64,000 nucleotides of DNA from JBNKHG01 sp050290225 (GCA_050290225.1 JBNKHG010000023.1:6443-70442), one strand, 5' to 3'. Numbered from the stretch's first letter, positions 8,701 through 18,737 are shown. Notes: generated by a model from the sequence alone, not told the origin. A program made the numbers and translations.

Positions 8701-10188
8701 TTATTGAATCGGCTGGCCGACCCGAACGATCTTCTGGGTATTGGTGCCGCCGTGGACGTTGACATAATCGCCCTTGGTCATAATCACCAGATCACCATCG
8801 CTAACAATACCGCGCTCCACCAGGGCCTCCACCGCCCGCTGGTTGATCTCGGCATTGACCATATCAGTGGTATCGAAGGGAATGGTGTTCACTCCCCGAT
8901 AGAGCGCCACCCGGTTTTGGGTCGCGAGCTGGGGGGAGAATGCAAAAATCGGCAACCTGGAGCTGATGCGGGACATCAGCAACGGCGTATTGCCGGTTTC
9001 AGTCATGCAGATAATCGCCTTCACCCCGTCCAGGTGGTTAGCCGTGTACATGGCCGACATGGCGATGGCCTCGTCGATCTGCCGGAACTCCTGGTTGAGG
9101 CGATGGCTGGAGGTATGCGCCTGGGGGTGCTGCTCCGCGCCGATAATGACCCGCGCCATGGCTTCCACCGTTTGCACGGGAAAATCCCCGGCGGCGGTTT
9201 CCGCCGACAGCATTACCGCATCTGTACCATCCAACACGGCATTGGCCACATCGAACACTTCCGCCCGCGTTGGCAACGGGCTATTGATCATCGATTCCAT
9301 CATCTGGGTGGCGGTTATCACCACCTTGTTGAGGCTGCGAGCACGACTGATTATATGCTTTTGCACACCGATCAGCTCGGCATCACCGATTTCCACCCCC
9401 AGGTCCCCCCTGGCCACCATAACGGCATCCGAGGCGCGAATAATTGCATCCAGGATATTGTTGTCGGTGACGGTTTCCGCCCGCTCGATTTTGGCAACCA
9501 GGCCGGCGTGACCGCCGGCCTCGCGCAATAGTGATCGAGCCTGCTCGATATCCTCGGCACAACGGGGAAAGGACACTGCCAGATAATCCACATCGATCTC
9601 GGCAGCAAGGCGAATGTCCGCCAAATCCTTTTCGGTCAGTGCCGGCGCCGAAAGGCCACCGCCTTGCCGGTTAATGCCCTTGTTATTGGACAAGTCGCCA
9701 GCCACGGTAACGCGACAATGGATACAGGCGCCTTCGACGGATTCCACCGCCAACACCACACGCCCGTCGTCGAGCAACAGCATGTCCCCCCTCGCACAAT
9801 CCTGAGGCAAAGCCTTGTAGTCAATGCCGACACGTTGCTGATCGCCAGCATCGCGATCGAGATCCGCATCAAGGATAAACGAGTCCCCCACGGCTAGGGA
9901 TATCTTGCCCTGCTTAAACCGGGCAATGCGGATCTTGGGGCCCTGCAAATCACCCAGCACCGCCACAAAGCACCGATGCTTTTGCGCCAACTCCCTGACC
10001 AGATCCGCCCGGCGACGGTGATCATCAGGGTGACCGTGGGAGAAATTCAAACGCACCACATTAACGCCTGCAAGGATCAATCGCTCAAGCACGGCCGGGT
10101 CGTCGGTGGCCGGTCCCAGCGTGCTGACGATTTTCGTGCGTCGATCGATACTCGCAGCGGATGTTAGCAGAGATGGCTCTGACAGCAT
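8701..10188 (-). CDS. pyk: Pyruvate kinase
   Basis: The 495-residue protein converts phosphoenolpyruvate and ADP to pyruvate and ATP. Visible motifs are the N-terminal TLGPATDDP and [11 protein letters not shown], the active-site block [13 protein letters not shown], and [19 protein letters not shown] followed by [14 protein letters not shown]-terminal allosteric domain is present. The gene lies 18 bp after gap and ends the catabolic run with a strong terminator. Its place in the cluster couples the glyceraldehyde-3-phosphate half of the Entner-Doudoroff products to pyruvate formation. Confidence 0.97.
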   Translation of the reverse strand: MLSEPSLLTSAASIDRRTKIVSTLGPATDDPAVLERLILAGVNVVRLNFSHGHPDDHRRRADLVRELAQKHRCFVAVLGDLQGPKIRIARFKQGKISLAVGDSFILDADLDRDAGDQQRVGIDYKALPQDCARGDMLLLDDGRVVLAVESVEGACIHCRVTVAGDLSNNKGINRQGGGLSAPALTEKDLADIRLAAEIDVDYLAVSFPRCAEDIEQARSLLREAGGHAGLVAKIERAETVTDNNILDAIIRASDAVMVARGDLGVEIGDAELIGVQKHIISRARSLNKVVITATQMMESMINSPLPTRAEVFDVANAVLDGTDAVMLSAETAAGDFPVQTVEAMARVIIGAEQHPQAHTSSHRLNQEFRQIDEAIAMSAMYTANHLDGVKAIICMTETGNTPLLMSRISSRLPIFAFSPQLATQNRVALYRGVNTIPFDTTDMVNAEINQRAVEALVERGIVSDGDLVIMTKGDYVNVHGGTNTQKIVRVGQPIQ

Positions 10189-10206
10189 TTTTTACTCCCC
10201 AGGTTA

Positions 10207-11232
10207 CTATGCGGCGACGGCAGCGTCTTGCTGTCCCATCAACGCCAATGTGTTATCCAGCATGCGGTTGGAAAAACCCCACTCGTTATCGTACCAGGCC
10301 ATTACCTTGACCCAACGACCGCTCACTTTAGTCTGGGTGGCATCGAAGTTAGACGAGGCCTTACTGTGGTTGAAATCCACCGACACCAGGGGCTCGGTGT
10401 TGTAACCCAGCATCTCAGCCATTTCCCCTTTGGCCGCCTGTTCCATCAGCTGATTGACCTCTTCAGCGGTGGTGTCACGACTGGCCAGAAAGTTGAAATC
10501 CACCAGCGAAACATTGACCGTAGGCACGCGCACAGCCATACCGTCCAACTTGCCCTGCAATTCCGGCAATACCAGGCCCACGGCACTGGCGGCACCGGTC
10601 TTGGTGGGAATCATCGACTGGGTGGCAGAGCGGGCACGGTAGACATCCGTGTGGTAAACGTCGTTCAGGTTCTGGTCATTGGTATAGGCGTGCACCGTGG
10701 TCATAGAACCCTGCTCAATGCCAATACCGTCGTTAAGCACCTTGGCGATGGGCGCCAGGCAGTTGGTGGTGCAGGAGGCATTGGAAATAATCTGGCAGTC
10801 GGCGTTCAACACGTCATGGTTCACCCCGTAGACGACGGTAGCATCCACGTCCTTGGCCGGGGCGGAGATAATCACTTTCTTGGCTCCGGCTTCCAGATGG
10901 GCAGCGGCTTTTTCACGACTGGTGAAAAGACCGGTGCACTCGTAGACAACGTCCACCTCCAGAGCCTTCCAGGGGAGGTTGGCAGGATCGCGCTCGGAGG
11001 TGGTCTGTATCACATCGCCATTAACCACCATTTTGTCGTTATCCACCACAACAGTGCCGTTAAAGCGACCGTGTACGGAATCGTATCGGGTCAAGTGGGC
11101 GTTGAGTGCAGTATCACCCAAGTCATTGATGGCAACAATCTTGATCGCCTGGTGACGATCGGACTCGTACAGTGCCCGCAGTACGTTGCGGCCAATGCGG
11201 CCATAACCATTGATTGCAACACGAATTGTCAT
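10207..11232 (-). CDS. gap: Glyceraldehyde-3-phosphate dehydrogenase, type I
   Basis: Start chosen at ATG 11232 because GGGAGGAAACG lies directly upstream; an in-frame GTG at 11247 would place that ribosome site inside the protein. The product of 341 residues begins [20 protein letters not shown] (NAD-binding fold). It has the catalytic [12 protein letters not shown] cysteine near residue 152 and the C-terminal [13 protein letters not shown]. It oxidises glyceraldehyde 3-phosphate formed by Eda. The gene sits between eda and pyk, which suggests a form dedicated to Entner-Doudoroff flux. Confidence 0.97.
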   Translation of the reverse strand: MTIRVAINGYGRIGRNVLRALYESDRHQAIKIVAINDLGDTALNAHLTRYDSVHGRFNGTVVVDNDKMVVNGDVIQTTSERDPANLPWKALEVDVVYECTGLFTSREKAAAHLEAGAKKVIISAPAKDVDATVVYGVNHDVLNADCQIISNASCTTNCLAPIAKVLNDGIGIEQGSMTTVHAYTNDQNLNDVYHTDVYRARSATQSMIPTKTGAASAVGLVLPELQGKLDGMAVRVPTVNVSLVDFNFLASRDTTAEEVNQLMEQAAKGEMAEMLGYNTEPLVSVDFNHSKASSNFDATQTKVSGRWVKVMAWYDNEWGFSNRMLDNTLALMGQQDAAVAA

Positions 11233-11308
11233 CTCGTTTCCTCCCACAGGGGTCTTGCCTTAAGTAGAGCGCGACCGAATTGATAAAAAAAATCGGGTAT
11301 GGTGCTGA

Positions 11309-11938
11309 TCAAGCCTTGAGTGCGGCTGCGGTTTTCGCCAGCGCTTCAATTTCGTCCCAGGCTTCAGCGTTTACCAAGTCATTCGGCGCCATCCAGGAGC
11401 CTCCCACACAAGCCACATTCGGCAACGACAAGTAACTCATCGCGTTGTCAGGGTTGATGCCACCCGTGGGACAGAAAGTCAGTTGCGGCAAAGGACCACC
11501 GATAGACTTCAACATGGGGACACCACCCGCAGCTTCGGCGGGGAAAAATTTCAAATGGGTAAAACCCTTTTCCAGCAACACCATGGCTTCCGACGGAGTT
11601 GACACGCCAGGCAGCATGGGCACGCCACACTGGGCGGCGGCATCCGCCAGGGTTGGCGTAGTTCCCGGGCTAACCAGGAATGTCGCTCCCGCAGCCAGGG
11701 CCGCCTCCAGATCCTTCTCATTGACAATGGTGCCGGCGCCGACCATGGCTTCCGGCATGGCTTCCTTGATCGCCTGGATCGCATCCAGCGCTACCGGAGT
11801 GCGCAGAGTGATCTCCAGTGCCTTCAGTCCACCGCTGGTCAGAGCCTTGGCCAGCGGCACTGCATGCTCGAGTTTGTCGATTACCATTACCGGTACCACA
11901 GGTGCGGCTGTCATTACTTGTTCAACAGTCAGCGTCAT
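11309..11938 (-). CDS. eda: KDPG aldolase (2-dehydro-3-deoxy-6-phosphogluconate aldolase)
   Basis: The 209-residue class I aldolase splits KDPG to pyruvate and glyceraldehyde 3-phosphate. The conserved ALEITLRTP glutamate region and the Schiff-base lysine in HLKFFPAE (about residue 129) are present, as are GAGTI and the phosphate-binding CPTGGI segment. The length matches the E. coli enzyme. It lies between glk and gap in the same direction, consistent with a single operon. Confidence 0.97.
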   Translation of the reverse strand: MTLTVEQVMTAAPVVPVMVIDKLEHAVPLAKALTSGGLKALEITLRTPVALDAIQAIKEAMPEAMVGAGTIVNEKDLEAALAAGATFLVSPGTTPTLADAAAQCGVPMLPGVSTPSEAMVLLEKGFTHLKFFPAEAAGGVPMLKSIGGPLPQLTFCPTGGINPDNAMSYLSLPNVACVGGSWMAPNDLVNAEAWDEIEALAKTAAALKA

Positions 11939-12000
11939 GTCTCATTTCCTGTTTTTATCAAATCTAAAGATCTTAAATTGGGATGTCCCATTCGAGAAAA

Positions 12001-12996
12001 TTACTCGATCGACACACCACAATTTTCCAACCAGGCGGCTGCACCGATCAACGCCGGGTTCTTATGCACGATCAAGACTACGGAGATATCTTCCAGGTAG
12101 CTGGAGATCACGCCCTTGGCCTTAAAACGCGCTACAAAGTCACTGTTCAAAAGATATTCCTTCATGCGCGGAAGAATGCCGCCGCCAAGATAAACTCCCC
12201 CCTTGGCGCCATAGGTAAGTGCGACATCGCCACAGACACTGCCAAGCACACCGCAGAATATATCTAATGTCTCCCGGGCCAGATCGACGTCCGCCAGATC
12301 ACCGCGATCGTTCAGGGCAGCCTCGGTAATCTGGCTGGGCTGAATGTCATCACACTGGCGCTGCTCCAGCGTCGCCAATGCACGATAGATATTCACCATG
12401 CCGGCACCGGACAAAAGATTTTCCGCACTGACATAGCCGAATTTTTTCTGTAGCTCCTTATAGACATTGATCTCTCGGTCTGTTTGCGGCGAATAGGCGC
12501 GATGTCCGCCCTCACTCGGCAAGGGCGACCAATTCCCGCCATTGTGAACCAGGGCCGCCACGCCCAACCCGGTACCCGGACCGACAATGGCCTTGGTGGC
12601 CAGTGTGCCTGGCTCACCCGCATAGATCTGCAAACAATCATCGGGGCCCAAATGGGTCACAGAACAGGCCAGCGCGGCGAAGTCGTTGATCACTTCCAGG
12701 CGCTTCAACGCAAACCGTTCACAGGTTTCAGCAATGGAAAAAACCCAATCAACATTGGTCAACTGCACCTGGTCAGAACTCACCGGTCCCGCCACTGCAA
12801 TGCATGCGTACTGCGGGAGCGGCCCACCCATACTGGACAGATAGGCATCGAAACAGGCTGCAAAAGTATCGAAATCCGCTGTGGAAAACTCCCGCTGTTG
12901 TGATAAGGCGTACTCCCCCGTTTCCGGGTTACGATCTGTTACCAGGCTGAAACGGGCGTTGGTGCCGCCAATATCTGCCACAATCCAAGGAAACAT
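12001..12996 (-). CDS. glk: Glucokinase
   Basis: The 331-residue ROK-unrelated, E. coli-type glucokinase begins MFPWIVADIGGTNARFSLV with the phosphate-1 motif. It also has GPGTGLGVAAL and the sugar-binding PSEGGHRAYSP. An upstream in-frame start at 13086 would overlap the edd stop region and add a non-homologous leader, so ATG 12996 is preferred. The enzyme phosphorylates glucose with ATP and feeds zwf. Its inclusion implies uptake of free glucose rather than only PTS import. Confidence 0.95.
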   Translation of the reverse strand: MFPWIVADIGGTNARFSLVTDRNPETGEYALSQQREFSTADFDTFAACFDAYLSSMGGPLPQYACIAVAGPVSSDQVQLTNVDWVFSIAETCERFALKRLEVINDFAALACSVTHLGPDDCLQIYAGEPGTLATKAIVGPGTGLGVAALVHNGGNWSPLPSEGGHRAYSPQTDREINVYKELQKKFGYVSAENLLSGAGMVNIYRALATLEQRQCDDIQPSQITEAALNDRGDLADVDLARETLDIFCGVLGSVCGDVALTYGAKGGVYLGGGILPRMKEYLLNSDFVARFKAKGVISSYLEDISVVLIVHKNPALIGAAAWLENCGVSIE

Positions 12997-13061
12997 AACT
13001 ATCAGTACTCCAAATGACTTGCGGGCGAGGTTTGCCCTTCCTTCAATTAATCCGCGAACAA

Positions 13062-14885
13062 TTAGTCTGCGAGGCTCATGACACAACTGGCGCCGGTTTC
13101 GGCGGAGCTTGCATTTTTCCGGAACAGCGAAAAGAGTTCCCGCCCCATACCATGAGACTGCTCAAGGGTGTTGACCGCAGCCGGAATACGGCTTGCCAGC
13201 TCTTCTGCTGAAACCAGCAGTTCCACTGTACCAGCCTCGGCATCCAGTCGAATTCGATCGCCGTTACGCACTTTGGCCAGGGGACCCCCGTCCGCGCATT
13301 CCGGTGTCATATGGATAGCGGCAGGCACCTTACCCGAGGCGCCGGACAGGCGACCGTCGGTAACAAGCGCCACTTTAAAGCCCTGGTCCTGCAAAACGGC
13401 CAGGGGCGTCATCAATTTGTGCAGCTCCGGCATGCCGTTACTTTTAGGCCCCTGGTATCGTACAACCGCGATAAAGTCCCGCTGCAATTCACCGGCTTTA
13501 AAGGCAGCATTGAGTTCCAGCTGACTGTCAAAGACCTGTGCCGGTGCTTCGACAAACCGGTGGGTCTCTTTCACTGCTGACACTTTGATCACACCGCGCC
13601 CCAGATTACCCGCCAGGGTTTTCAAACCGCCGTCCAGGCTGAAAGGATCTGCCGCCGAACGTAAAATGTCTGTATCCAGGGATTCGACAGGCGCGTCGCG
13701 CCAGCTGAGCACACCCTCAGTGAGCATGGGTTCGGTTCGGTAATTTTCCAGACCGCGCTGATCGGCGACGCCGATAATGTCGCTATGCAACAGGCCGGCA
13801 TCCATCAGAGTGGCCATCAAGAAACCCATGCCGCCCGCAGCCTGAAAATGGTTGATATCCGCTGTACCGTTAGGGTAGATGCGAGTCAACAGGGGTACGA
13901 CGTCAGACAGATCGGAAAAGTCTTCCCATCTCAACGCAATTCCCGCTGCCTTGGCTATGGCGATCAAATGAATCGTATGGTTGGTGGAACCGCCGGTGGC
14001 CAGGAGACCAATCACACCGTTGACGATAGCCTTTTCATCCACCAATTCACCAATGGGGCGGAAGTCATCGCCCTGGGCGGTAAACTTCAGCACCTGTTGG
14101 GCCGCTTGCGCTGTCAGCGCATCACGCAAAGGGGTATAGGGATTGATGAAAGAGGAACCCGGCAGGTGCAGCCCCATTATTTCCATCAGCATTTGGTTAC
14201 TGTTGGCAGTGCCGTAAAAAGTACAGGTCCCGGCGCTGTGGTAGGAGGACGACTCTGCCTCCAGCAACTCTTCACGACCTACTTTACCTTCGGCAAACAA
14301 CTGGCGAACGCGCGCTTTTTCGCTATTCGGCAGACCGGAAGTCATGGGCCCGGCAGGTACGAACAGGGCCGGCAAGTGGCCAAAGGAGAGCGCCCCGATC
14401 AACAGTCCCGGGACAATCTTGTCGCAGACGCCGAGGTATAGCGCAGCATCGAACATATCGTGCGACAGGGCAATGGCCGTACTCATCGAAATCAGGTCAC
14501 GACTGAACAGGGACAGATCCATTCCCGGCAAACCCTGAGTTACCCCGTCGCACATCGCTGGTACACCCCCGGCAAACTGGGCTACAGCCCCCTGTTCTTT
14601 TACGGCATTTTTGATAATAGCCGGGGCGTGTTCGAAAGGCTGGTGTGCCGACAGCATGTCGTTGTAGGCGGACACAATGGCAACATTGGCCTTTGGCGTT
14701 TCACGTAGAGTTTGCTTGTCGTCGGCGCCACAGGCAGCAAATCCGTGGGCCAGGTTGCCACAAGGCAGGTTCATGCGCTTCGGCCCGCCTTCAGCGGCTG
14801 CTCGAATGCGCGCGAGATACTGCGAGCGGGAATCGCGGCTGCGTTCACAAATGCGTTCTGTTACTTCCAGAATTCGGTTGTGCAT
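13062..14885 (-). CDS. edd: Phosphogluconate dehydratase
   Basis: The 607-residue member of the IlvD/Edd family dehydrates 6-phosphogluconate to KDPG. Features are the [4Fe-4S]-ligand segments MPCGN-like [11 protein letters not shown] and [16 protein letters not shown], then [20 protein letters not shown] and the C-terminal [22 protein letters not shown]. Length and motifs fit Edd rather than the shorter IlvD. It follows pgl by 18 bp and precedes glk. Confidence 0.97.
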   Translation of the reverse strand: MHNRILEVTERICERSRDSRSQYLARIRAAAEGGPKRMNLPCGNLAHGFAACGADDKQTLRETPKANVAIVSAYNDMLSAHQPFEHAPAIIKNAVKEQGAVAQFAGGVPAMCDGVTQGLPGMDLSLFSRDLISMSTAIALSHDMFDAALYLGVCDKIVPGLLIGALSFGHLPALFVPAGPMTSGLPNSEKARVRQLFAEGKVGREELLEAESSSYHSAGTCTFYGTANSNQMLMEIMGLHLPGSSFINPYTPLRDALTAQAAQQVLKFTAQGDDFRPIGELVDEKAIVNGVIGLLATGGSTNHTIHLIAIAKAAGIALRWEDFSDLSDVVPLLTRIYPNGTADINHFQAAGGMGFLMATLMDAGLLHSDIIGVADQRGLENYRTEPMLTEGVLSWRDAPVESLDTDILRSAADPFSLDGGLKTLAGNLGRGVIKVSAVKETHRFVEAPAQVFDSQLELNAAFKAGELQRDFIAVVRYQGPKSNGMPELHKLMTPLAVLQDQGFKVALVTDGRLSGASGKVPAAIHMTPECADGGPLAKVRNGDRIRLDAEAGTVELLVSAEELASRIPAAVNTLEQSHGMGRELFSLFRKNASSAETGASCVMSLAD

Positions 14886-14903
14886 AACGTTAATCTCGTC
14901 TCT

Positions 14904-15623
14904 TTAATTCGGTGCCCAATAAACATCCACCGGCACTTGCGATTGTTGCAAAACGGCTCTTACAGGCATCTCAGCGATATCATCGCCCGCCTTCGCCGCC
15001 TCGTATATCCGGCGCTTTTCCTCTCCGGAAATCAGCAGCACCAGACGCTCGGCTTTCAGTAAACCGGCCAGACTCAATGACATTCTTTCCGTAATAGCAC
15101 CCGTCACTTCACTTTGATGGGCGACAATATCCACACATATCGGTGCCGCTTCGACATCCAGGGCCAAATCCAGTCCCTGGGCATGAGGAAAGAGCGACGC
15201 CGTATGACCGTCGCTGCCCATTCCCAACAAACACAGGCTCCAGGGTTGAGGCAGTTCGTTGTAGGCCTGGACGCACAACTCCCGACCACCCGCGGCAGTA
15301 GACGCCGAATTTTTCATGCCGACAAATTCGGCTCTGGCCGCTTTGTTGGTTAACAGGGTGCGACGGATAAAGGCCTCATTGCTCTTGTCGTGATCGCACG
15401 CTACCCAGCGTTCATCGACCAGCGCCAGGGTAATTTTCTCCCAGGGCAAATCGGCGCAGGATAGTGCGCGGTACAGAGGCTCGGGCGAGCTACCCCCGGA
15501 CACCAACAGACTGATCCGGTCCCGCTGCTGCAACGCCGCCTGCAACAGGCTCATGCAATCTTCCTGCAAGGCCGCCTGCATCTCTTCACGGCTGTCGAAA
15601 AAAAACTCTTTTAACAATGTCAC
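14904..15623 (-). CDS. pgl: 6-phosphogluconolactonase
   Basis: The 239-residue DevB-type lactonase has LLVSGGSSPEPLYRAL, ALVDERWV and LLGMGSDGHTASLFP. GTG at 15623 is preferred because AAAGGGG precedes it; an upstream TTG at 15644 lies inside a tandem duplication. It hydrolyses the product of Zwf to 6-phosphogluconate. The gene sits 40 bp after zwf and 18 bp before edd. Membership of the operon is clear from gene order and spacing. Confidence 0.94.
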   Translation of the reverse strand: MTLLKEFFFDSREEMQAALQEDCMSLLQAALQQRDRISLLVSGGSSPEPLYRALSCADLPWEKITLALVDERWVACDHDKSNEAFIRRTLLTNKAARAEFVGMKNSASTAAGGRELCVQAYNELPQPWSLCLLGMGSDGHTASLFPHAQGLDLALDVEAAPICVDIVAHQSEVTGAITERMSLSLAGLLKAERLVLLISGEEKRRIYEAAKAGDDIAEMPVRAVLQQSQVPVDVYWAPN

Positions 15624-15632
15624 TCGCCCCTT

Positions 15633-15664
15633 TACTCCAGGCAATACCTACTCCAGGCAATACT
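15633..15664. repeat. 16-bp tandem duplication between zwf and pgl
   Basis: Units TACTCCAGGCAATACC (15633-15648) and TACTCCAGGCAATACT (15649-15664) abut each other, and the second reaches the zwf stop codon. On the coding strand each unit carries TGGAGTA, which could act as an extra weak ribosome site ahead of pgl. Slippage is the simplest origin. Confidence 0.85.
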
Positions 15665-17121
15665 TACTCCCGGAACCACTCCCGGCCCTCGCGGGCCAGC
15701 AACGCATCAGCGCCTGCGGGCCCCCAGGTACCGGCGGCGTAGCTCTCGGGTTTACTGCCACTTTCAGCCCAGGCTTCCAGCATGGGATCCAACCACAACC
15801 AAGCCTGTTCCACTTCGTCACGGTGGGCAAACAGGGTGGGGTTGCCCTCAGCGACATCGAGCAACAAACGCTTGTAAGCATCCGGGGAGAAGTTCTCGTA
15901 GGTATCGGCAAAGTCGAGGTTGAGCGACACCGGTTTCAGCTTCATTTCACTGACGTGCAGCGCCTTGGTCATCAACGACAACTGGATACTCTCATCGGGC
16001 TGCAGTCGAATCACCAGACGATTGGGTTGCAGCTCGCCGGCACCTGATTCGTACACCGCATGCGACACCGGTTTAAACTGAATAACAATTTCGGCAAACC
16101 TTTCCTTCAAACGCTTTCCTGTGCGCAGGTAAAAAGGCACGCCAGCCCAGCGCCAGTTGTCGATATGTGCGCGAATGGCCACATAGGTTTCTGTCTGGCT
16201 GTCGGAACGACCCAGTTCTTTCAGGTAACCAGGCACCGCCTGGCCCATCAATTCGCCTCCCACATATTGGCCACGAACGGTATAGGTGCCGACATCGGAG
16301 CCACGGATAGGCCGCAACGCCTGCATAACCTTCACTTTTTCATTGCGGATATTGTCCGCGTTCATCTTGTTGGGAGGGTCCATTGCGATGAAGCACAGCA
16401 ACTGCAGCAAGTGGTTCTGAACCATGTCTCGAAGGGCGCCGGCCTGGTCATAAAAGCTCGCTCGCCCTTCCAGACCCACCGTTTCAGAGAGTGTGATCTG
16501 GACATTGTCAACGGACTTGCCATCCCAAAGTTGCTCGAATATGACATTGGTAAACCGCACCGCCAACAGGTTCTGCACTGTTTCCTTACCAAGGTAGTGG
16601 TCGATGCGGTAAATATTGTTTTCGGGGAAATACTTGGCCACCTGGGAGTTGATAACACGCGCAGACTTAAGGTCGTAACCGATGGGTTTCTCCAGGACCA
16701 CCCTCGCATTGTCGTCGACCAGGCCTTTATTGGCCAGGTGAGCGCAGGTGGTGCCGTATAGACTGGGGGGAATCGCCATGTAGTAGATGCGTACCCGGTC
16801 TTCACGCTGTTTTAACAACGCGGCAAAATCGTCCCACTGATCATTGTACTCAGCCAGATCCAGAAACACCGGACACAGGCGCTGGCAGAAACTGTCCCAC
16901 TGCTGAGGGTCAAACTCCTCCGGCTTCAAGTGTGCCTGCAAGCCTTTGTGTACCTTCTCGATACAATCCTGCCCGGCGTTTTCACCTCGCGCGGACAGAA
17001 TAACGCGACTGTCTTCTGGCAGTTGGCCCTCCAGTTGACAGCGGTACAGGGCCGGCAACAACTTGCGGATGGAAAGGTCGCCAGTGCCACCAAAAATAAC
17101 GATATCGAAGCTTTCGCTCAT
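15664..17121 (-). CDS. zwf: Glucose-6-phosphate 1-dehydrogenase
   Basis: The 485-residue NADP-dependent enzyme opens the Entner-Doudoroff and oxidative pentose phosphate routes. It has FGGTGDLSIRKLLPALY (dinucleotide-binding loop) and the catalytic RIDHYLGKE (His near 175). The substrate segment YFLRTGK-like FYLRTGKRLKER is also visible. It is the first gene of the operon. GGAGAAATAAGT precedes ATG 17121, and a LacI-operated promoter lies about 60-95 bp upstream. Confidence 0.97.
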   Translation of the reverse strand: MSESFDIVIFGGTGDLSIRKLLPALYRCQLEGQLPEDSRVILSARGENAGQDCIEKVHKGLQAHLKPEEFDPQQWDSFCQRLCPVFLDLAEYNDQWDDFAALLKQREDRVRIYYMAIPPSLYGTTCAHLANKGLVDDNARVVLEKPIGYDLKSARVINSQVAKYFPENNIYRIDHYLGKETVQNLLAVRFTNVIFEQLWDGKSVDNVQITLSETVGLEGRASFYDQAGALRDMVQNHLLQLLCFIAMDPPNKMNADNIRNEKVKVMQALRPIRGSDVGTYTVRGQYVGGELMGQAVPGYLKELGRSDSQTETYVAIRAHIDNWRWAGVPFYLRTGKRLKERFAEIVIQFKPVSHAVYESGAGELQPNRLVIRLQPDESIQLSLMTKALHVSEMKLKPVSLNLDFADTYENFSPDAYKRLLLDVAEGNPTLFAHRDEVEQAWLWLDPMLEAWAESGSKPESYAAGTWGPAGADALLAREGREWFRE

Positions 17122-17186
17122 TACTTATTTCTCCAAATACTGCTGAGGCCACCTATGTATGCGGTCCGGGGAGATGTACAGGGTTT

Positions 17187-17215
17187 ACTCTACGACAGAA
17201 TGACAACGCTGTCAA
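17187..17215 (-). promoter_or_regulatory. zwf operon promoter with LacI-family operator
   Basis: On the minus strand: -35 TTGACA (17215-17210), a 17-bp spacer and -10 TAGAGT (17192-17187). The palindrome TGACAACGCTGTCA (17201-17214) overlaps the -35 and spacer. The surrounding bases TATTGACAGCGTTGTCATTC are identical at the candidate sRNA promoter. It lies in the zwf-mgsA divergent gap, so the bound repressor might also affect mgsA. Confidence 0.75.
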
Positions 17216-17333
17216 TAATGGTGTAGAGTCCTCCCTCCGGGCGCCGGAATACGGTGCTTGGCGATAACCTGAGTCAATGACATACTTGTTTGCCATTGCC
17301 CATTCACCCGTGGATAGTCCTGTGGAGAGCCCC

Positions 17334-17789
17334 GTGGAATACACCCAAATCACCTCCCCCGCCCGCAAGCGCATTGCCCTGGTCGCCCACGACCACCAAA
17401 AACCCAAACTGATCGACTGGTGCCTCCGGCATAAAGAAACCCTGACCCGACACACCCTCTACGCCACAGGCACTTCGGGCAAACAGGTATCGACCTCCAC
17501 CGGATTGGAAGTCCAAGGTTTGTTAAGCGGCCCTTTAGGGGGAGACCAGCAGATTGGAGCCAAAATCAGCGAAGGCGATATTGATATGCTGATTTTCTTT
17601 TGGGACCCGTTTGAACCCATGCCTCACGACCCGGACGTGAAAGCACTACTGCGTATCGCGGCGGTGTGGAATATACCCGTGGCCTGCAACCAGAGTTCAG
17701 CTGATATGTTGCTGTGCTCATCTCTTATGGATAAAGAATTTTCGCGGTCAATACCCGACTATGAAAGTTATCTTTCCCAACGAGCCTAA
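17334..17789 (+). CDS. mgsA: Methylglyoxal synthase
   Basis: Starting at GTG 17334 (GGAGAG just upstream) gives 151 residues and puts the catalytic residues at Asp71, His98 and Asp101, exactly the E. coli numbering. Motifs are [34 protein letters not shown] and [20 protein letters not shown]. It converts dihydroxyacetone phosphate to methylglyoxal, an overflow bypass when sugar phosphates accumulate. An in-frame ATG at 17277 would add a Pro-Val-Glu-Ser repeat leader of doubtful meaning. It is divergent from zwf and shares its control region. Confidence 0.93.
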   Translation: MEYTQITSPARKRIALVAHDHQKPKLIDWCLRHKETLTRHTLYATGTSGKQVSTSTGLEVQGLLSGPLGGDQQIGAKISEGDIDMLIFFWDPFEPMPHDPDVKALLRIAAVWNIPVACNQSSADMLLCSSLMDKEFSRSIPDYESYLSQRA

Positions 17790-17989
17790 TCTAATCTCAA
17801 TGCGCGCAGCTTTGGTATTACCCGCTTATGGAACGGTACCGCACCTCAAAGGCGGGTACAGAGGTTGAGCGATTCAGCCCATCAATCAGACAAGCCGTTT
17901 TGCTTCAGGTATGATTACGGCTGGCAGCATGCCGCCAATAGCGGCGTCACACTGGCCGAAGGAAAACTAACACACCGGAGGTAATTTCC

Positions 17990-18397
17990 ATGAAGTATTG
18001 GCTGACCGCATTCGCGCTCTTACTTATCACCACAGCAACAGGCAGCTGGGCGGAAAACAAAGCCCAGGCCTACATTATCTCGCCCACCAATGGTGCCACT
18101 GTCGCCAGCCCCGTCACTGTAAAATTTGGTTTAAAGGGCATGGGCGTTGCACCCGCGGGCATCGTCAAAGCCAATACCGGCCACCATCACCTGTTGATCG
18201 ATCTGGATAAACTGCCCAACCTTAACCAACCCATTCCCAGCGACAAAAACCACCGCCACTTTGGAGGAGGCCAGACCGAGGTCACCCTGGAACTGGCGCC
18301 AGGTACGCACACTTTACAGCTATTGTTGGGCGATGCCACACATGTGCCCCACAAACCGGCGGTGGTCTCGGAGAAGATTACCATAACGGTTGAATAA
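17990..18397 (+). CDS. DUF4399 secreted protein
   Basis: The 135-residue protein has a signal peptide (about 1-21, cleavage after GSWA). A compact domain follows with IISPTNGATVASPVTVKFGLKGMGVAPAG, NTGHHHLLID and KNHRHFGGGQTE. These His-rich turns are typical of DUF4399, a periplasmic family of unknown role whose histidine clusters suggest metal binding. GGAGG stands upstream of ATG 17990. It appears monocistronic. Confidence 0.85.
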   Translation: MKYWLTAFALLLITTATGSWAENKAQAYIISPTNGATVASPVTVKFGLKGMGVAPAGIVKANTGHHHLLIDLDKLPNLNQPIPSDKNHRHFGGGQTEVTLELAPGTHTLQLLLGDATHVPHKPAVVSEKITITVE

Positions 18398-18416
18398 GGC
18401 GGCCTAAGTGGATGCG

Positions 18417-18623
18417 CTAAACCACTCCGTGCATCCGGGCGATCCAATAGCTCAAGCCGCTCATGGCGGTCAGCACCACCAGGATCATAGCCATCAGCAG
18501 CCAGGGACGAAAGGGTTTGCGCTCAGTGGCGTACACCCCTCGACCAAGAACACGGTCGACGCGCGCCTGATCTTCCGGGGTCAGTTGGGGAGGTTGGCTT
18601 TGGGTGGGGTTTGATGGTGACAT
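18417..18623 (-). CDS. DUF3094 small membrane protein
   Basis: The 68-residue protein from ATG 18623 (AGGA upstream; a TTG two codons earlier is less likely) has a soluble N-terminus (LTPEDQARVDRVLGRGVYATERKPFRPW). One C-terminal membrane helix follows (LLMAMILVVLTAMSGLSYWIA). This is the DUF3094 pattern seen in many gammaproteobacteria; the function is unknown. It converges with the DUF4399 gene. Confidence 0.8.
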   Translation of the reverse strand: MSPSNPTQSQPPQLTPEDQARVDRVLGRGVYATERKPFRPWLLMAMILVVLTAMSGLSYWIARMHGVV

Positions 18624-18674
18624 TGGCAATCCTGATTAGCAGTCCGCTACACCATTTAACAAAATCTTTTCCGT

Positions 18675-18707
18675 AAAAAAAAGCCCTGCGAACGGCGATC
18701 GCGGGGC
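18675..18707 (-). terminator. Intrinsic terminator downstream of the acyl-CoA dehydrogenase gene
   Basis: Minus-strand arms GCCCCGCGA (18707-18699) and TCGCAGGGC (18691-18683), with one mismatch, precede eight U residues (18682-18675). It ends the acyl-CoA dehydrogenase transcript before the DUF3094 gene. Confidence 0.8.
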
Positions 18708-18737
18708 CCAATCGAGTGAAAGCAGAATTATTCCAGA

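Noticed and set aside
10228..11283. 351-codon frame on the plus strand opposite gap
   Set aside because: It is antisense to a certain gene and its composition is that of the complement of GAPDH codons; no start signal or family pattern.
17187..17260. HexR site controlling zwf
   Set aside because: The TGTAATTAAATTACA-like HexR motif is absent; the palindrome present is of LacI type.
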